Shown: positions 20,716 through 35,500, counted from the first letter of the stretch. The stretch is DNA of 64,000 nucleotides from Diadema setosum (GCA_033980235.1 CM067067.1:930001-994000), one strand, 5' to 3'. Translations and numbers: made by a program. Notes: generated by a model not told the origin, from the letters alone.

Positions 20716-23700
20716 GTGAGAAGTCCCATAACTTCCAGGATGTATCAGCAACTCCTAAATAGTATCAATGTACCTCATCTTAAACCATTCTGTCTGCTAG
20801 AATCTTACTTAAACTAGTATCAGTGAGATGAAGCTGCTCAAATGACAGTCTACTGGCAATGATACGCATTTCAAGGGGTTTTGTCGACTTCATTTCATTC
20901 TGATTTTTTTGTGTATTAATAATTGTTTAATGTGCTCCACTTGTGTCATCTTTGACAGATAATCGCTACAGTGATTCATGGCTTTTGTCAGGGCTCCACA
21001 CTAACTTTTATTTTTGGTGGCCCAAAGGTAAACATCCGACCTTTTTTGGTGGCCCGATCAGGCCACCAAATTCTTCATTTCTGAAAATGTTGGTGGCCCG
21101 ACGTGCGTTTTTGGTGGCCCCGGGCCACCGGGCCACCGTTAGTGTCGAGCCCTGCTTTAGTTGTAATTATCATTCTGATATGCTATTGCCATTGTTATAG
21201 GCTATTGCATTATTATCTGACACACTGTAACAGATACTTCAAAACAGACATGTTTACACAACAATATTTATGTCACAACAGTTTTGGTATTAAAATAAAT
21301 GCAAAGGAACTTAGTATAGAACCTCTTTCAGCTGTCTGTCGTTGTATGATAATTCGTTAAGTGTTTCCATTAAAAAGTTTTATATTTTAGGTGATAGTGT
21401 AACATTCTTGCTGGATTAAGAAACTTAGAAATGCACATGGAAATCATCATACAATATCAATATGTGTTATCTTTTTTTTTTTAATGCGGAGTGTATGGTT
21501 GTAAAATGGTACCTTAATGTCTGACCATAAGATGATAATGAATCAGATGGACAGAAATAGATTACGACTGGCTCGTTGCGTCAGAAATGTGGTGAACCCT
21601 GTAGACTGAATATATGATGCATTTATTTGATAATGCATACAATAATTGGTTCACATGACTCCTGTTTCCAGGTAGCCCGAGTGGATCCATAGGCCAGCGA
21701 TTTGTGTTCACCTTCCCCCAGCAGTTCTACAGTAACTCGATATGTCGACTCTTCATGGCTAGCGCTTCTGGAGAAAGTGTCAACGTGGCAATCACTGCCC
21801 CACTAGACTCCCACCAATTCACGATGATTATTGATGGAGTCGATGGAGATAACTATACCCTACCGCAGAGTCTTTGTGCAGGGGGAACTGCAGGCGAAAG
21901 TCACCTGTCGACGATTGTCGTAGAGGCAGACGACAATATATCCCTACATGCCGAGGGAATTCACGCATATTTAGCGGCCTCGGCAGATGCATTCCTGGTC
22001 CTACCTGAAAATTCAGTGGGATATGATTACATCATCGCCAGCTCCTTTCCAAACGAAGACTTCGATAAATCTCAGTTCTCCGTGACAGCTCTTGAAAATG
22101 CAACGTCGATAACAATCCATTTTAATCACGAATTTCAACATTTGTCTGAGACCCCTTTGGTGACGTACAGGCCAAGTCAGCCATTGACTCTAACTCTTTC
22201 TCAATACGAATCGATTCAATTCCAGAGTTCGTCCGATTTCACGGGAACTCGTGTAAGTGCAAACAAAGCCATTTCCGTTTCCTCGGGAAACACATGTAAC
22301 GTTGTGAGTCCCCAACACCCTAATGCCAATCACGATTACTTTGTGGAACAGCTTCCACCAATCGATAAACTCGGGACTCGCTTTATCATTGCCCCATTTG
22401 CAACTATCTCAAACGGGTTCGTCTTCAGGGTCATAGCCCCATACAACAACACGATCGTTGTAATCAATGGCACAGATTCTTTCACTTTGGAAGAGAATGC
22501 CTTCTACGAAGAGGACATCAACACTTCTCAACCGATTCGAGTTGAGGCTACAAAGCCCGTGCTCGTTGTCCAGTTCATGAAATCTCATTCAGAGGGTCCT
22601 TTGTCGTCTGTAAGTGGCCCATCAATGACACTAGTCCTAGCAGAAAACCAATATTCCCGAGGCCCTGTAGTGTTTAATGCCATTGAGTACGATGATGCGT
22701 TTGCTACGGTGGTGATGCCGGCCGGAAGTGCTTCAACACTAAGAGTTAACGGAGAAACAGTCACAGCAAGCTCATGGGAAGTTTTTGAGATGCCTTCTTT
22801 CGATTCAGTGATTGTCTCTGGACAGTTGAGTGGAGCAGGGAGACACGTTGTAGAAAGCAGTGTGTCGTCAACCAACTTCGCAGTCTACATCTACTCACCG
22901 GGTTTATCTGCCAGTTACGCCACACCTGCAGCAACATGCTTCACATGTATCGAAGGTACGTGGCATCAGCTTTTTGTCTCTTCGTTCGTTTGTTTGTTTA
23001 TTTGTAACAGTCTTCTTATTTCCTTGGGTTTTTTTTTTATTTTGATTTGGTTCAATTTGTTTTTTTTTTTCTTTTTTGGCCAAATGACTGACAAAGGATG
23101 AATAGATGTTTGTGTCTACCATAAATGTAAACAATCGTTGTCTTCAGAGAAAGATTATGCGTGATATCTTTATCATTTGATTAAAGAAATATTCACCAAA
23201 CATTTCTCTCATACTCACTACCTTAGAAAGTCTCGCTCATTCTATAAACCTGTTGCGTTCAATTTATTAATTCTTTGCATACAGAGCCGAAAATGACATC
23301 GACAGCATCGGATTTTACAACGGCAAACCCTGCAACTACTACCGACATGTCTACACGTCAAACTACAACAGGTATATTTCAGTAGAAACACGATTATTTG
23401 CAAAGCATTTCTGGGGGCTGTAACAACATGTAATGCTCTATGATATACGGACATAGTGTCAATCCTTAAGACAGTCTAAAAATGAAATGTCACTCAAGTT
23501 TGATGCAATAGAGATAATAAAGCGTAAAACAACTGAAAACATAGAGTTTTCATTGGACATCACTCATAAACGTTATGGAATGATAATTGTTTCACGTACA
23601 ATATGTTCGCTGGTAAAGGATTCTGTTCAAAACCCAAGATGTATCAGACCTGTAAGATGAACCCCACAAACCTCTCAGTATTTCATATAAACAACAGCAA

Positions 23701-26700
23701 CAACAGAAGTATCAAGGCCATTTTTTCTTTCTTTTTTTTTTTTTTTTGGCAACGATATAGTAACTACAAGTATTCCCCACTGAAATTAATCATACCGGAT
23801 TATCGCAACATAATGATTATTGAGAAAAAAAACATCGTCTTTGTTTTACTTAGCTGTAGAAATGTGAACATTTTAATGCATCTCAATAGACACTTATTTT
23901 GCGGAGACAGCACTACCCATACATAACTTCCATATTTGATCGCAAAGACGCGATTTCCCTTTGCACTCTGATTGTTGAAGTTTCATACGTTTTCACTTCA
24001 CAGTAAGATAGGAAGAGATCTAAGATGCAAAAAGTGATTTTAATTTGCACTCTCCCTATTATAGAAATCTTTTTTTTTTCTGTATCCTCAGGTTGTCCTG
24101 ACATGATTCGTTCAAAGTGCAATGTTATTCCATGTTAAGGTTTAACTTTCAGACATAGAGACAGTGACAATTTGTGTCTACTGTATATCATCTGTAGAGA
24201 AAGTCTGCAGTATGATAACTCTGTCATTTGATTGTGAGTTTGTCATTTAAACCGTGCAGTAGTACATGTAGATAGTGCTGCATGCCGGTACGCGCAGAAC
24301 GGTGGTCTCAAATCTCACTTTTAGACTGTTTTTTGGAATAACCTGTACATCTACCAAGAATGAACATGACAGTCTGATTTTGTAAGTTAAATGCCTGGAG
24401 ATCGAAAATTGGAAATCTTGAGTGAACTTTGACCATGTTACTGTGTTTTTTGCTGCACATTCTGAACTTGCACTCTGTACAGCCCCACATGCTTACAACT
24501 GTGTGGTTATCTGAACAAGTTCAAATCGGTAACTACAGTGCATGCATACTAGATCTACATATCTAGACTATAGCCAACACAGCTAAACTTTGTGAACAGT
24601 GACCCGTTCGTGGACTGATGTCTCACTGTGCTCACTTGTACCCTGTATTGAGGATCAAATATCTGAAATCCTGAGTGCACCTCATTTATCTTTTAACTGA
24701 ACTTTGACAAATTGATTCTGTGCAGTCCCACCTGCGTATTTCTCTGTTGTTCGTTTTGGACTCGTCAGGACCTCTCTGTGGGTTATTTGAACGTTCTCAA
24801 TCAGTATTTTGAAGAACTCAGGATCATCAACAGCACCCACAGACAGGCTTACTAATACTAGACTGTCAACGCAACTCAAATTTCTATGAGACTGGTCTCT
24901 GCATTTTCATTGTACTTTTACCGTGCAGTGTATTCACTTGTTTCTGCATCCTAACAATGACCCGACAAACAGCTGCACTGCTGAAGGAGATACTCCAGGA
25001 CAATGAATTCCTGAATGCTATCAGAAGAACAGTGGAGGATGCAGTTGCAACAAAAGTCAGTGAATACCTCATGCGCGTGGAACAAACGGAAGGGAAGGTT
25101 CTCGAACTTCAGTGCAAACTCGACAACTGTGAGAAGGAACTCTGTGAAGTGAAAAAGGTAAACGAGAAATCATTTCATGAAATCAACAAGCTGAAAACAA
25201 AGCTCAATGACCAGGAGCAGTATTCGAGGCGGAACTGTGTCCGTTTCTTTGGTGTCCCTGAAACAGAAAAAGAAGATACAACTGAAACAATACGTCGCAT
25301 ATCGAAGGAAATGCTGGATGTAGATCTCCCTTCAAGTGCCATCGACAGGAGCCATCGAGTTCGAAGAAGGAACCCTCCTCCTGAGGGTACTCGTCCCAAG
25401 CCAAGAGCCATCATTGTCAAGTTGACATCCTACCAGTATCGTCAGACCCTGCTAAAGAACAAGAAGAAACTGAAGGAAAAGAAAAGTGGAATATCCATAC
25501 ACGAGGACCTAACTGACAGCAATCGAGCATTGTTGTGGGATGCTTTCACTATGATCCGCAAGCCAAACAGCAAGCTCACTCATGCATGGAGTATGGACGG
25601 CAGGATCTTCGTCTCAGTCAACACTCACAATGGTACCCCAGTCAAAAAGATAGTCCACTCAAGAAGAGATTTAGATCATTTGTAGAAAAGAAGCCACATG
25701 TGCGAGATTGATGATATGAAATGTAAACTGGTTTACATGATGTGAGTGCCACATCCACTCTGTATAGCACTATGACTTACAGCCATTGGCTAACTGATCT
25801 CCAGGTGCAATGTATTCTGGTCCCTTTCCTGATGAGGTGAATATTGGTAATGTTGATTATATCTTACCAGAGGACTTCAGTGGTGTAATAAATTGTAGCA
25901 ATTATGAAAATAAAAACATTTTTTCTGTGGTTCACTTTAATTGTAGGAGTATTAAGAAAAATTTTGACAGTTTTCGCAGTGTGATTGCCGATATTTCTTG
26001 CCAACTTTCATGTATAGCTCTGACAGAAACCTGGCTTTCTACACATGAATCAATCAATATGCCAGGGTATGCTTTTGTTGGATGTGGTAGGACAAGTAAA
26101 CGTGGAGGAGGTGTTGGTTGTTTGATCAAAAATGGTATGAGATATAAGCGAAGGAATGATTTAGATATTTTTAATTCTTTCATAGAATCAATTTTCATTG
26201 AAATATATTCCAAATCAAATAATATAATTCTTGCCATTGTGTACAGGCCTCCCGGTCAAACTATGAATGAGTTTTTGCCTGTTTTAGAAAAATCACTCAG
26301 TGCAATATCTAGAGAAAATAAACAATGTTTTCTCATTGGGGATTTTAATATTGATCTTTTAGCAACGATTTCTAATCCACATGTTAATAGTTTTATTGAT
26401 TTGGTAACATCATTCTCTTTTACACCACTTATTCTAAATCCCACCAGGATAACACAAAATTCTGCAAAATCATTAATGATTTGCAATATGCTAGTAACAT
26501 TTTAGAAGCCATCTTATACGCTGATGATAGCAATTTATTTATTTCTGGGAAAAATTTCAGGGACACATGTGCAATATTAAACACTGAATTGAATAAAGTA
26601 AACCAATGGTTTTTAGCTAACAAGCTGAAATTGAATGTTGATAAGACTGTATGTATGATTTTTAGAACCAAAAATAGAATAATTGCTACGGAAAATGTAA

Positions 26701-29700
26701 ATATATGTATCGCAGGCACTACTATTCCCATTGTACATTCAGCTAGATTCTTAGGAGTAATACTTGATGATCATTTGACTTGGAAGAATCACGTAGATGA
26801 CGTCTGCTGTAAGATATCTAGAGCTGTCGGTGCAATCAACAGAATAAGTGGAATAGTACCTTCCAATGTTCTTTTAAATTTGTATTATACTATGATTTTA
26901 CCTCATATTTTGTATTGTAACATTATTTGGGGAAATTGTGCCAATTATCTACTTAAACGTATTCATGTTCTTCAAAAACGTGCAATCAGAATTATTACAA
27001 AATCTCAACCCTTAACTCATACACAGCCCATTTTTACAAAGCTTAGGTTATTAACAGTGTATGATATTAATACATTTGCTGTTTGTATTTTTATGTATTC
27101 TTATCTTAATGATATCTTGCCCAAGTTTCTCGGAAATTATTTTACTTTTACTCTGGTTAGAAATACATATAATACTCGGCAATTTTATAATTTGTATATC
27201 CCAAATTATAGATATAATCACTCCAGACGAACAGTATGTTATGCTGGTCCTTCTTTATGGAATGCCTTGCCAAATGACTTAAAGTGTATCAACAGTTTGA
27301 ATTTATTTAAGAAAAGATATAAAATACATTTATTAAGTCAATAATTGTTCTGCTTTTGTATGATTTTTAATCAAATTATTATGTATAAGGATTAACATTA
27401 TGCTCACTTGCCTTGTTGTTTTGTCTCTTGTAGGTTTTGTACTTTGTAATGTCTTCTGTTTAAGTTTTTTTTATGATGTGTGTTTTGTCTTGTTGATGTA
27501 ATGTATATTTCTTGGGGATTGACCTTGAAAGGCTGATTTAAGCCTATGTTGATTCCTCCACTTTTCTTGATATAACGCCTATGTTTTGTGTATTTTTTTA
27601 TTTTGCCTTCATGATGTCCTTTGTATGCTGTCATGTACAATGTAATTACCCTTTTTATCAGATTTGTGGAAATAAATTGAATTGAATTGAAAAGAACTCT
27701 GTGCGATACAAACTCACACTCACTGAATGAGAAAGTCTCGCTCATTCTATAAACCTGTTGCGTTCAATTTATTAATTCTTTGCATACAGAGCCGAAAATG
27801 ACATCGACAGCATCGGATTTTACAACGGCAAACCCTGCAACTACTACCGACATGTCTACACGTCAAACAACAACAGGTATATTTCAGTAGAAACACGATG
27901 ATTTGCAAAGCATTTCTGGAGGCTAAAACAACACGTAATCCTCTATATACGGACATTGTGTCAATCCTTAAGACAGTCTAAAAAGGAAATGCCACTCCAT
28001 GCTATAAGTTTGATGTAATAGAGATAACTCGAACAACTGAAATCATGGAGTTTTCATTGGACATCAATCACGAACGTTATAAGTTTGCTAGCATTATGAT
28101 TTATGAAAACTACGTTTATACACATTACGTGATTCTTCCTTTGATTCATTTTCAGGTTTTGCTTTTTGGCCAAATGACTGATAAAGGATTAACAGATATT
28201 TCTGTCTACCATAAACTAAACAATTGTTGTTTATGCGTGATATCTTTATCCTTTGATTAAAGAAATCTTCACCAAAAATTTCTCTCATACTCACTACTTG
28301 ACATTCCTGAGAAAGTCTCGCTCATTTTATGCACCTTTTGTATTGAATCCATTGATTTTGTGCACACAGAACTAATAATGACATCGATAGCGTCAGAATT
28401 TACCACGGCAAACCTTGTAACTACCACTGAAATGTCTACACATCAAACTACGACAGGTATATTTCAGTATAGAAACACGATTATTCGCAAAGCATTTCTG
28501 GAGGCTGTAACAACACGTAACGCTCTATATACGGACATTGTGTCAATCCAGGCCGTGTCACACCGTTCCGGGCAAGCTATTACGCGGGTTTGTTGTGAGT
28601 AGGGATTTTCCAGCACGCAGGAGGTTTTCCGCGGGCGAACAAGAATGTTTGCAAGTTTCGCACTTGTTTCTTACCTACTAGACGCGTGCTACCGCTGCTA
28701 CTTAGCTTCTACTTGCGTGCATGCCATTCCGTGCGACCTGCGTGAGAGCTTTGAAACCGATCCGTTTTCTGTTACGAGCGACTTATTGGTTAAATTGTGA
28801 GAAGTACCTGCATTGGAGTTGCCTGCGAGGTGCTGCCAGTAAGGGTCTCCTACTGGTGTTCTGCGTGTACCCCCACGACTCGCTGGGAACAAGTTTTGAG
28901 TATGCTCAAGGCCTTGTCATACCGTGTGTGGGGAAGTTTTGCGGCTTGACTTGCGCGGAAACAAATTTGCTACCCGGAGCTCTCCGCAGTTGGTCCGCAC
29001 CTGACAGTACCTAGCGCGTATCTCGCCTGTAGTAACTGTTGCCCGGAGGTGCATCCGCAAGTTCGATTTAACCGCAGCCAAGTTTTGAGCATGACCAAAA
29101 CTTTTTCCGGGTGAGTAGCGGGGATGCCCGGAGAGGTCCACGCAGAACGCCAGTAGGAGGCCCTTAGCGGCAGCACTTCGCAGGCAACTCCCATGCAGGT
29201 ACTTCGCAGTCCCCGTATGGAGTCAAGATAATGACATTCCGTGGGACTTTTGCCATTCCTTCAGAGGAATTCCTTCACTGAGTTGTCAGCCCCCACGCGA
29301 GTGGTACACAGGCCACACAGTAAACAGTAGAATTTAAGTAGAACGTGTCCAGCAAGTAAGACGCATGCACTGACTCGACCAAATCCTTATCCGCCCTCAG
29401 AAATTGTCCGGTATGCTGGAAAATCCCTACACACAACAAGCTCGCGTAGCTTGCCCGGAAAGGTGTTACAGGGCCTAATCATAGTTGCGGGTAAAAAGAT
29501 CTGCGTGCGCACCTCCGGGCGACTACGGGTGAGATACGTGCTAGTCTAAAAAGGAAATGTCACTCAATGCTCAAGTTTGATGTAATAGAGATAATTCGAA
29601 CAACTGAAGTCATAGAGTTTTCGTTGGACATCAATCATGAATGTTATGGAACGATAATTGTTTCACGTATCTTCGCTGGAAGAGGATTCTGTACAAAACC

Positions 29701-30750
29701 TAAGATATATAGACCTATAAGATGAACCCACAAACCTCTCAGTCTTTCATATAAACAACAGCAACAACAGAAGTATCATGGTCTCTTTTTTTTTTCTTTC
29801 TTTTTTTGGCAATGATACAGTCACTACAAGTATTCCCCACTGAAATTAATCATACCGGATTATCGCAACACGATATTGAGAAGAAACATTGTCTTTGTTT
29901 TACTTAGCTATAGAAATGTGAATATATCAATGCATTTCAATAGGACACTTATTTTGCGGAGTCAGCACTGCCCAGTATAACTTCCATATTTGGTCGCAGA
30001 GACGTGATTTCCTTTGCACTCTAATTGTTGAAGTTTCATACGTTTTCACTTCACAGTAAGATATGAAGAGATCTATGATGCAAAAAGTGATTTTAGTTTG
30101 CACTCTCCTTAGAAATCTGTTTAGTTTTCTGTATCGTCGGATTGTCCTACCATGATTTCGTTTAAAAAGCAATGTTATTCCATGTTAAGGTTTGACTTTC
30201 AGACATATCAAGCAAACATAATGATCAAAGTTTCATCGTGACATATTGGGCGTTACCAGACATGCAAAAATACGTTACTTTTACATCATCTGATTCTTTT
30301 GTGTGTGTGTGTGTTTTTTTTTTCAGTACGTTGAACAAAATGTAAACCGATAATGGCGTCAAACAGTTACCTCGGAGTTGATGACAATTTTTGTCTATTT
30401 ATTATAGGCGGGTAAGAGAAATTCTGCAGTATGATAACTCTATCATTTGATTGAAGAACTCTACGCGATACAAACTCATACTCACTAATTGAGAAAGCCT
30501 CACCAATGTCACAAAAACATGTCGTGTCGAATCTTTTCATTCTTTTCATACAGAGCCAAAGATGACATCGACAGCATCGGATTTTACTACGGCAAACCCT
30601 GCAGGTACTACCGAGATGTTTACACGTCAAACTACGACAGGTATATATTCCAGTAGAAACAAACATACTTGTTTAGCACTGCTATAGGGCATAACAACAC
30701 GCACATGCATTTTTTTTTTCCTTTGGAGACTGGTTTCGATATATTATGTA

Positions 30751-30800
<50 letters not shown>

Positions 30801-31040
30801 TGTGTGTGTGTGTGTGTGTGTGTGAAAGGTGTGATTTCAGTTGTTATTAGCACGCCTACCTCCACCCATCATCACTAAATGTTTCCAGCAACCGGTTGCC
30901 AACTGATTACCGGCTTGCAACCAGCCCAAATGTAGATTGTACATCACATCTCTTGATAAAGTGCAGGGCCCGAAAGCTTGAGAATAAAAATCAAACTGTG
31001 AGGATTCAAGCTACGTCTATCGTCTCATCATCTCTCTTAC

Positions 31041-31093
<53 letters not shown>

Positions 31094-31116
31094 CATGCAT
31101 ACACACACACACACAA

Positions 31117-31159
<43 letters not shown>

Positions 31160-32456
31160 GCGTCACATATTTTACAACATTTTATTTTTAAAAAAAGTAA
31201 GTAGTGTCATTGTAAAGTGGACGAGATGACGGATTACTATTTTGTATGCCTTGTGTGTTTTGTTTTGTTTTGTTTTGTTTTTGTTTTTTGGATATTTGGG
31301 AAACAGGAACAGAGATCATTAATACAGTAACACCCAGTCCTGGTCTGATGAGCGTAACAACCGAATCCTCAACACATGGGATCCATAGAACTACGAGTGA
31401 GTTAAGAAGCGTGATTGGTCTAGGTTTCATGAGGCATGAGTCATCGTCTGGACATAGAAATAGCGATGTCTACATTTAACAAAAAAAAATATGGTTTATC
31501 CATAATGATCGCTCATAATTAGATCTTGGAATTCTGAATATGAAGTGGATAAGAGAGGTTTCGGTCGATTGAAATTACAATAAAAGCTATGATTTTTTTT
31601 TCCCAGATAAAATACTGATGTTTTCAATTTCTTATTAGATGGACTCTTCGTTGTGTTGTAGTGGGTGGTCTCAGCGTGCATGGTTCACCCCTGCTGGAAA
31701 GAACACAGGGTCCCACAGTGTGTGAATCACAGTGTGAACACAGTGTGAACACAGTGTGAACACAGTCTAAAGTCTCTTCACACTGTTAAATTCGAGCAAT
31801 TTAGCATTGTGAGCACATTGTGAATCATCAATTCACAGTGTGAAACAGAACATTACTACGTAAAAACTGTGAAAAACCCCACAACAGTAGATGAAGTCAT
31901 CTTCACACTGTAAAATTTGAGCGTTTTCACATAGTGAAACATTGTATGTGAACACATGAAGAACACACTGAGGGACACTGTGGTCTTTCCAGCAAGGACA
32001 GTACAAACAGAATTCAGAACTTTCAAAAACACACGAAAGACAGAATTAGCAAGAACATTCACTACTATTTGTAATTCTGTAAGCATTTCTCAAATTGCAC
32101 TGGCGCCAAAATGTGGTTTAAACTATCGTACAACAATACGTTACAAATGAATCTCTGAATTATATAGAGCTTCTTGGGTGAAATTCCTTCGTCATTAGTT
32201 AAGATGTACAGGAATACAACACATCGTGGCGACACCATTAGTCAAACATATAAACTCAGATGTACATTGCTGTAAACTAACAATGTTTGGTCATTTGAAA
32301 ATTGCCTTCCAGCATATTGGAACTCATATACACAATATTTCTTCACCGCTTCTTTATTTAAAGAATATATAAGATGTAAATTTTTCTTGTGGAGGAATGG
32401 TACTACTCTACAGAGAGGTAACAAGGATTATTAAGAAATATTTATATGTAATTATG

Positions 32457-32495
<39 letters not shown>

Positions 32496-32557
32496 TTGCA
32501 TATTTGTGTGTGTTACTATATTCATATGAAATATGTATATGTACATTATGTATGTAT

Positions 32558-32588
<31 letters not shown>

Positions 32589-35500
32589 ATGTGCAATAAT
32601 TGTATTATATACATACAATGTATTACCTTAAGAATTTTTTTCTTCTAGTGCCCTCTTGCTCAGCACAAAATCCGTGTGTCCGCGGGACTTGTATCAACGA
32701 TATTTCGAGGCAATCCCGCTGTCAATGTGAGGCTGGTTACACTGGTGCGCGATGTGACGTCATCATCATTGATACATCAGGTGAGTTTCCAACGTGCTTT
32801 TGCACATCAGCGCTTCAGGTTCAAGTTCAAGTTATTTCATTTCATCTCCAACAAATTGAGTATACAATGAAATATTTGGGTGTATAGATAATGTCACGAA
32901 ATCAATACAACAACGTAATGAACATAATCAGTACAACAATGTAATGAACGTAGTGAACACGAAATCAGTACAACAATATAATGAACATAATGACAAATAA
33001 TAAAGACACAGGTAATTGTTAACAGAGATACAAATAAACGCCATATCTTTATGTTAAACCCCGAAACAAAGTTGTTGGAAATGGAGGGGACTGCTAAGAA
33101 TCAGAGCTTGTAGTATGCAGTCCCCTCAATTAAAAAAAAAGGGGGGAAATAAAATTGCAAAACTAAAATGAGACTAGGCATTTGCCTATAGACTGTTCAT
33201 ATAGATTCAGATGATAGATAAGTCAGACCGTGAACAGCTTTTAATATCAGCATTATGGCCATCTGCCGGTTTATTCGATGCCTTGAATGCACTGTGTACA
33301 TGTCTGTTAAAAACGAAACTAGACGTTCAACAACGCGTTCTAATCCAATTCTTTCTCCATCTGATTGTCGACAGTTCCCCCTAGAGTGTCGGAGCATCCA
33401 CTTAACCAGACAGTGAATATCAACTTCACAGTCCAATTAACATGCCGGTTTGACCACGTGAGGCGCCACGACTGGTACAGAAATGACGTCATAATAGAAA
33501 ACACCGAGAATTTAAACACGTTGATAATCTCATCCGTCACTGCGAGAGACATTGGATACTACTCCTGTATAGGAGTCGGCTGGAATGATCAGATTGTGCA
33601 GACAAATACCGCTTCGGTGTACGTTGAGAGTACGTCCGCAAGTCTAATTAAACAATAAATATCATTGATCTTTTTTTTTTTTAACTATCTAACTCTGTTT
33701 GTTCCCTTGTATACACCTTATATCTTTTCATTCTCGTATATGTCTCTTTTTCGTTACCTCTTTACTTACCTTCCCTTTCCATAAACTCACAACGTAAGAT
33801 AGAGTATGAGCTACCTGGCATTCTTGTCAACTGGTCAATGACATCGAATACATGTATTCTGTTCTACGTTTTAGACGTGGCGAATATCCAGGTGACCGGA
33901 GCACGGTTTGACATCACCTTTACCGAAGACCTGAGGGACCCGTCATCAGCAAGCTTTCGGGAGACAGCCAATAACATTAGCAGCTTTGTGAGTATGACGT
34001 CAGAATCGGTGACAGAATAACAATATTCAAGTTGTTAATCCCACAGCTTTGCGTATATATGCATATCTATCTGCATTGAAACAATGACGTGTTTCTACGA
34101 ATGTTTATTTATTATATCACAAATCATTTCCTCCACTAATTCATTTTATCCACAACCAGGTTCAAGCACCCGAATTGAACATATTTTGTTAATGTTCAAA
34201 CTTTCCTCTAAAAGACATGAAATGAATGAAGACATTGGTAACTTGAATGAATAAATACATCGAATACGGATGTATATTGTACATAATTATGATTATGTAT
34301 ATGATATCTACATTTTTACCGTGCTTTGATAGATAATTATGAAGAAATGTTAATTCTATGTATGCAAGAAAGAATGAAACTTATATTCATGACAGTCGTA
34401 GTACACACTATTGCAAATAATGTGATTTGTTAAAGCGTACACTTTTGAGTGATTTTCGAATCAATGATGGAGATTGATAGAGAGATACATGCGACGTTCT
34501 TGCCCCATACGCAGGTGGAAACCGGTTTGATGTCGGCCAACAACGCCTACTTCGAGACGCCACCTACGGTTGTTTGTAGCAGACTGACGAGTGGGAGCGT
34601 CGTGGCCGATATGAACATCTTCATTGAGGGAGATCCAGACTCATCAGGCGTGACATTAGAGAGTCAGATTCAAGAGTCAATGTCTAGCCTTGCCGACATG
34701 TCAAATGGCTATCTCGATGCCTCTACGATTCGAGTTCAGAACAAGGGTGAGGGGCTGGTAGTCATCGTTGTGTATGTGTGTGTGAGTAGGTTTGTGTGTG
34801 GGTTGGTCAAAAAAAAAGAAGAAATGCTGCTAATAGGAAACGAGGATGTAAAAGGAGTAGTAAAATCGAGAAAAGAGTATTGTTTTGTAAATTGCATGTG
34901 TATTTGTGTGTGTGTGTGTGCGTGTGTGTGTGTGCATGTATGTGCGTTGTGCGTGGGCCCATGCGTTCTTGCGTTGGTGCGTATGCATGTCTTGCTTGTA
35001 TATCTTTACATTAAAAAAAAATAACCAATTGCACAAAAAAAAAAAAATATTTCGGCAGCCTTTTGAATGTCGTGAATGTCTCAGTTGTTGTATGTGTGTG
35101 TGTTTGACCACCCGTGCAAATTACTGCTTGTCCATGTGTAGTGTATAAGTGTATGAAGGTGCGGTAATGTCGCTTTGATATTATTTATGGTGTAAATTGC
35201 ATTTTGAAGAGAGTAATAATAGCATCAGCATTGATCAGAGTGAATCAATCGATATCATTTGAACTGACGAAACACCAAAGTACTTATTATGTCGAACAAT
35301 ATTCCAATGCTTACACACAGCTATCTGCCTGAATACAACGTGGAGCTCTCCACGATTCGGAGATGTTGTATTTCCAGTGGGAGAAATCAATACGTGGGCC
35401 AACTCCACGGGTCTCTGTCCTTTCAACTCCACCCGCCGTAAGTTTCCATAGATTGTCCGATACTTTTTACCCTACAGGCGTTATCATTGTCCCAAGTATA

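Larger units (their letters stand above)
24233..27690 (+). mobile_element. Non-LTR retrotransposon (CR1/L2-like), internally deleted
   Basis: Inserted in the intron between cassettes A and B. The boundaries are inferred from the uninterrupted homologous site at about 30450-30460 (catttgattgaagaactct). It has a roughly 720-nt 5' untranslated part, ORF1 (24957-25685), a deleted ORF2 (25810-27344) and a 3' end aaataaattgaattgaattg of the (TTGAA)n type seen in CR1/L2-like elements. The 5' end appears complete, which is uncommon for such elements. Confidence 0.85.

Noticed and set aside
21003..21154. GGTGGCCC words as a CRISPR-like or satellite array
   Set aside because: Spacing is irregular, units occur in both orientations and terminal inverted repeats enclose them, so a MITE is the better explanation.
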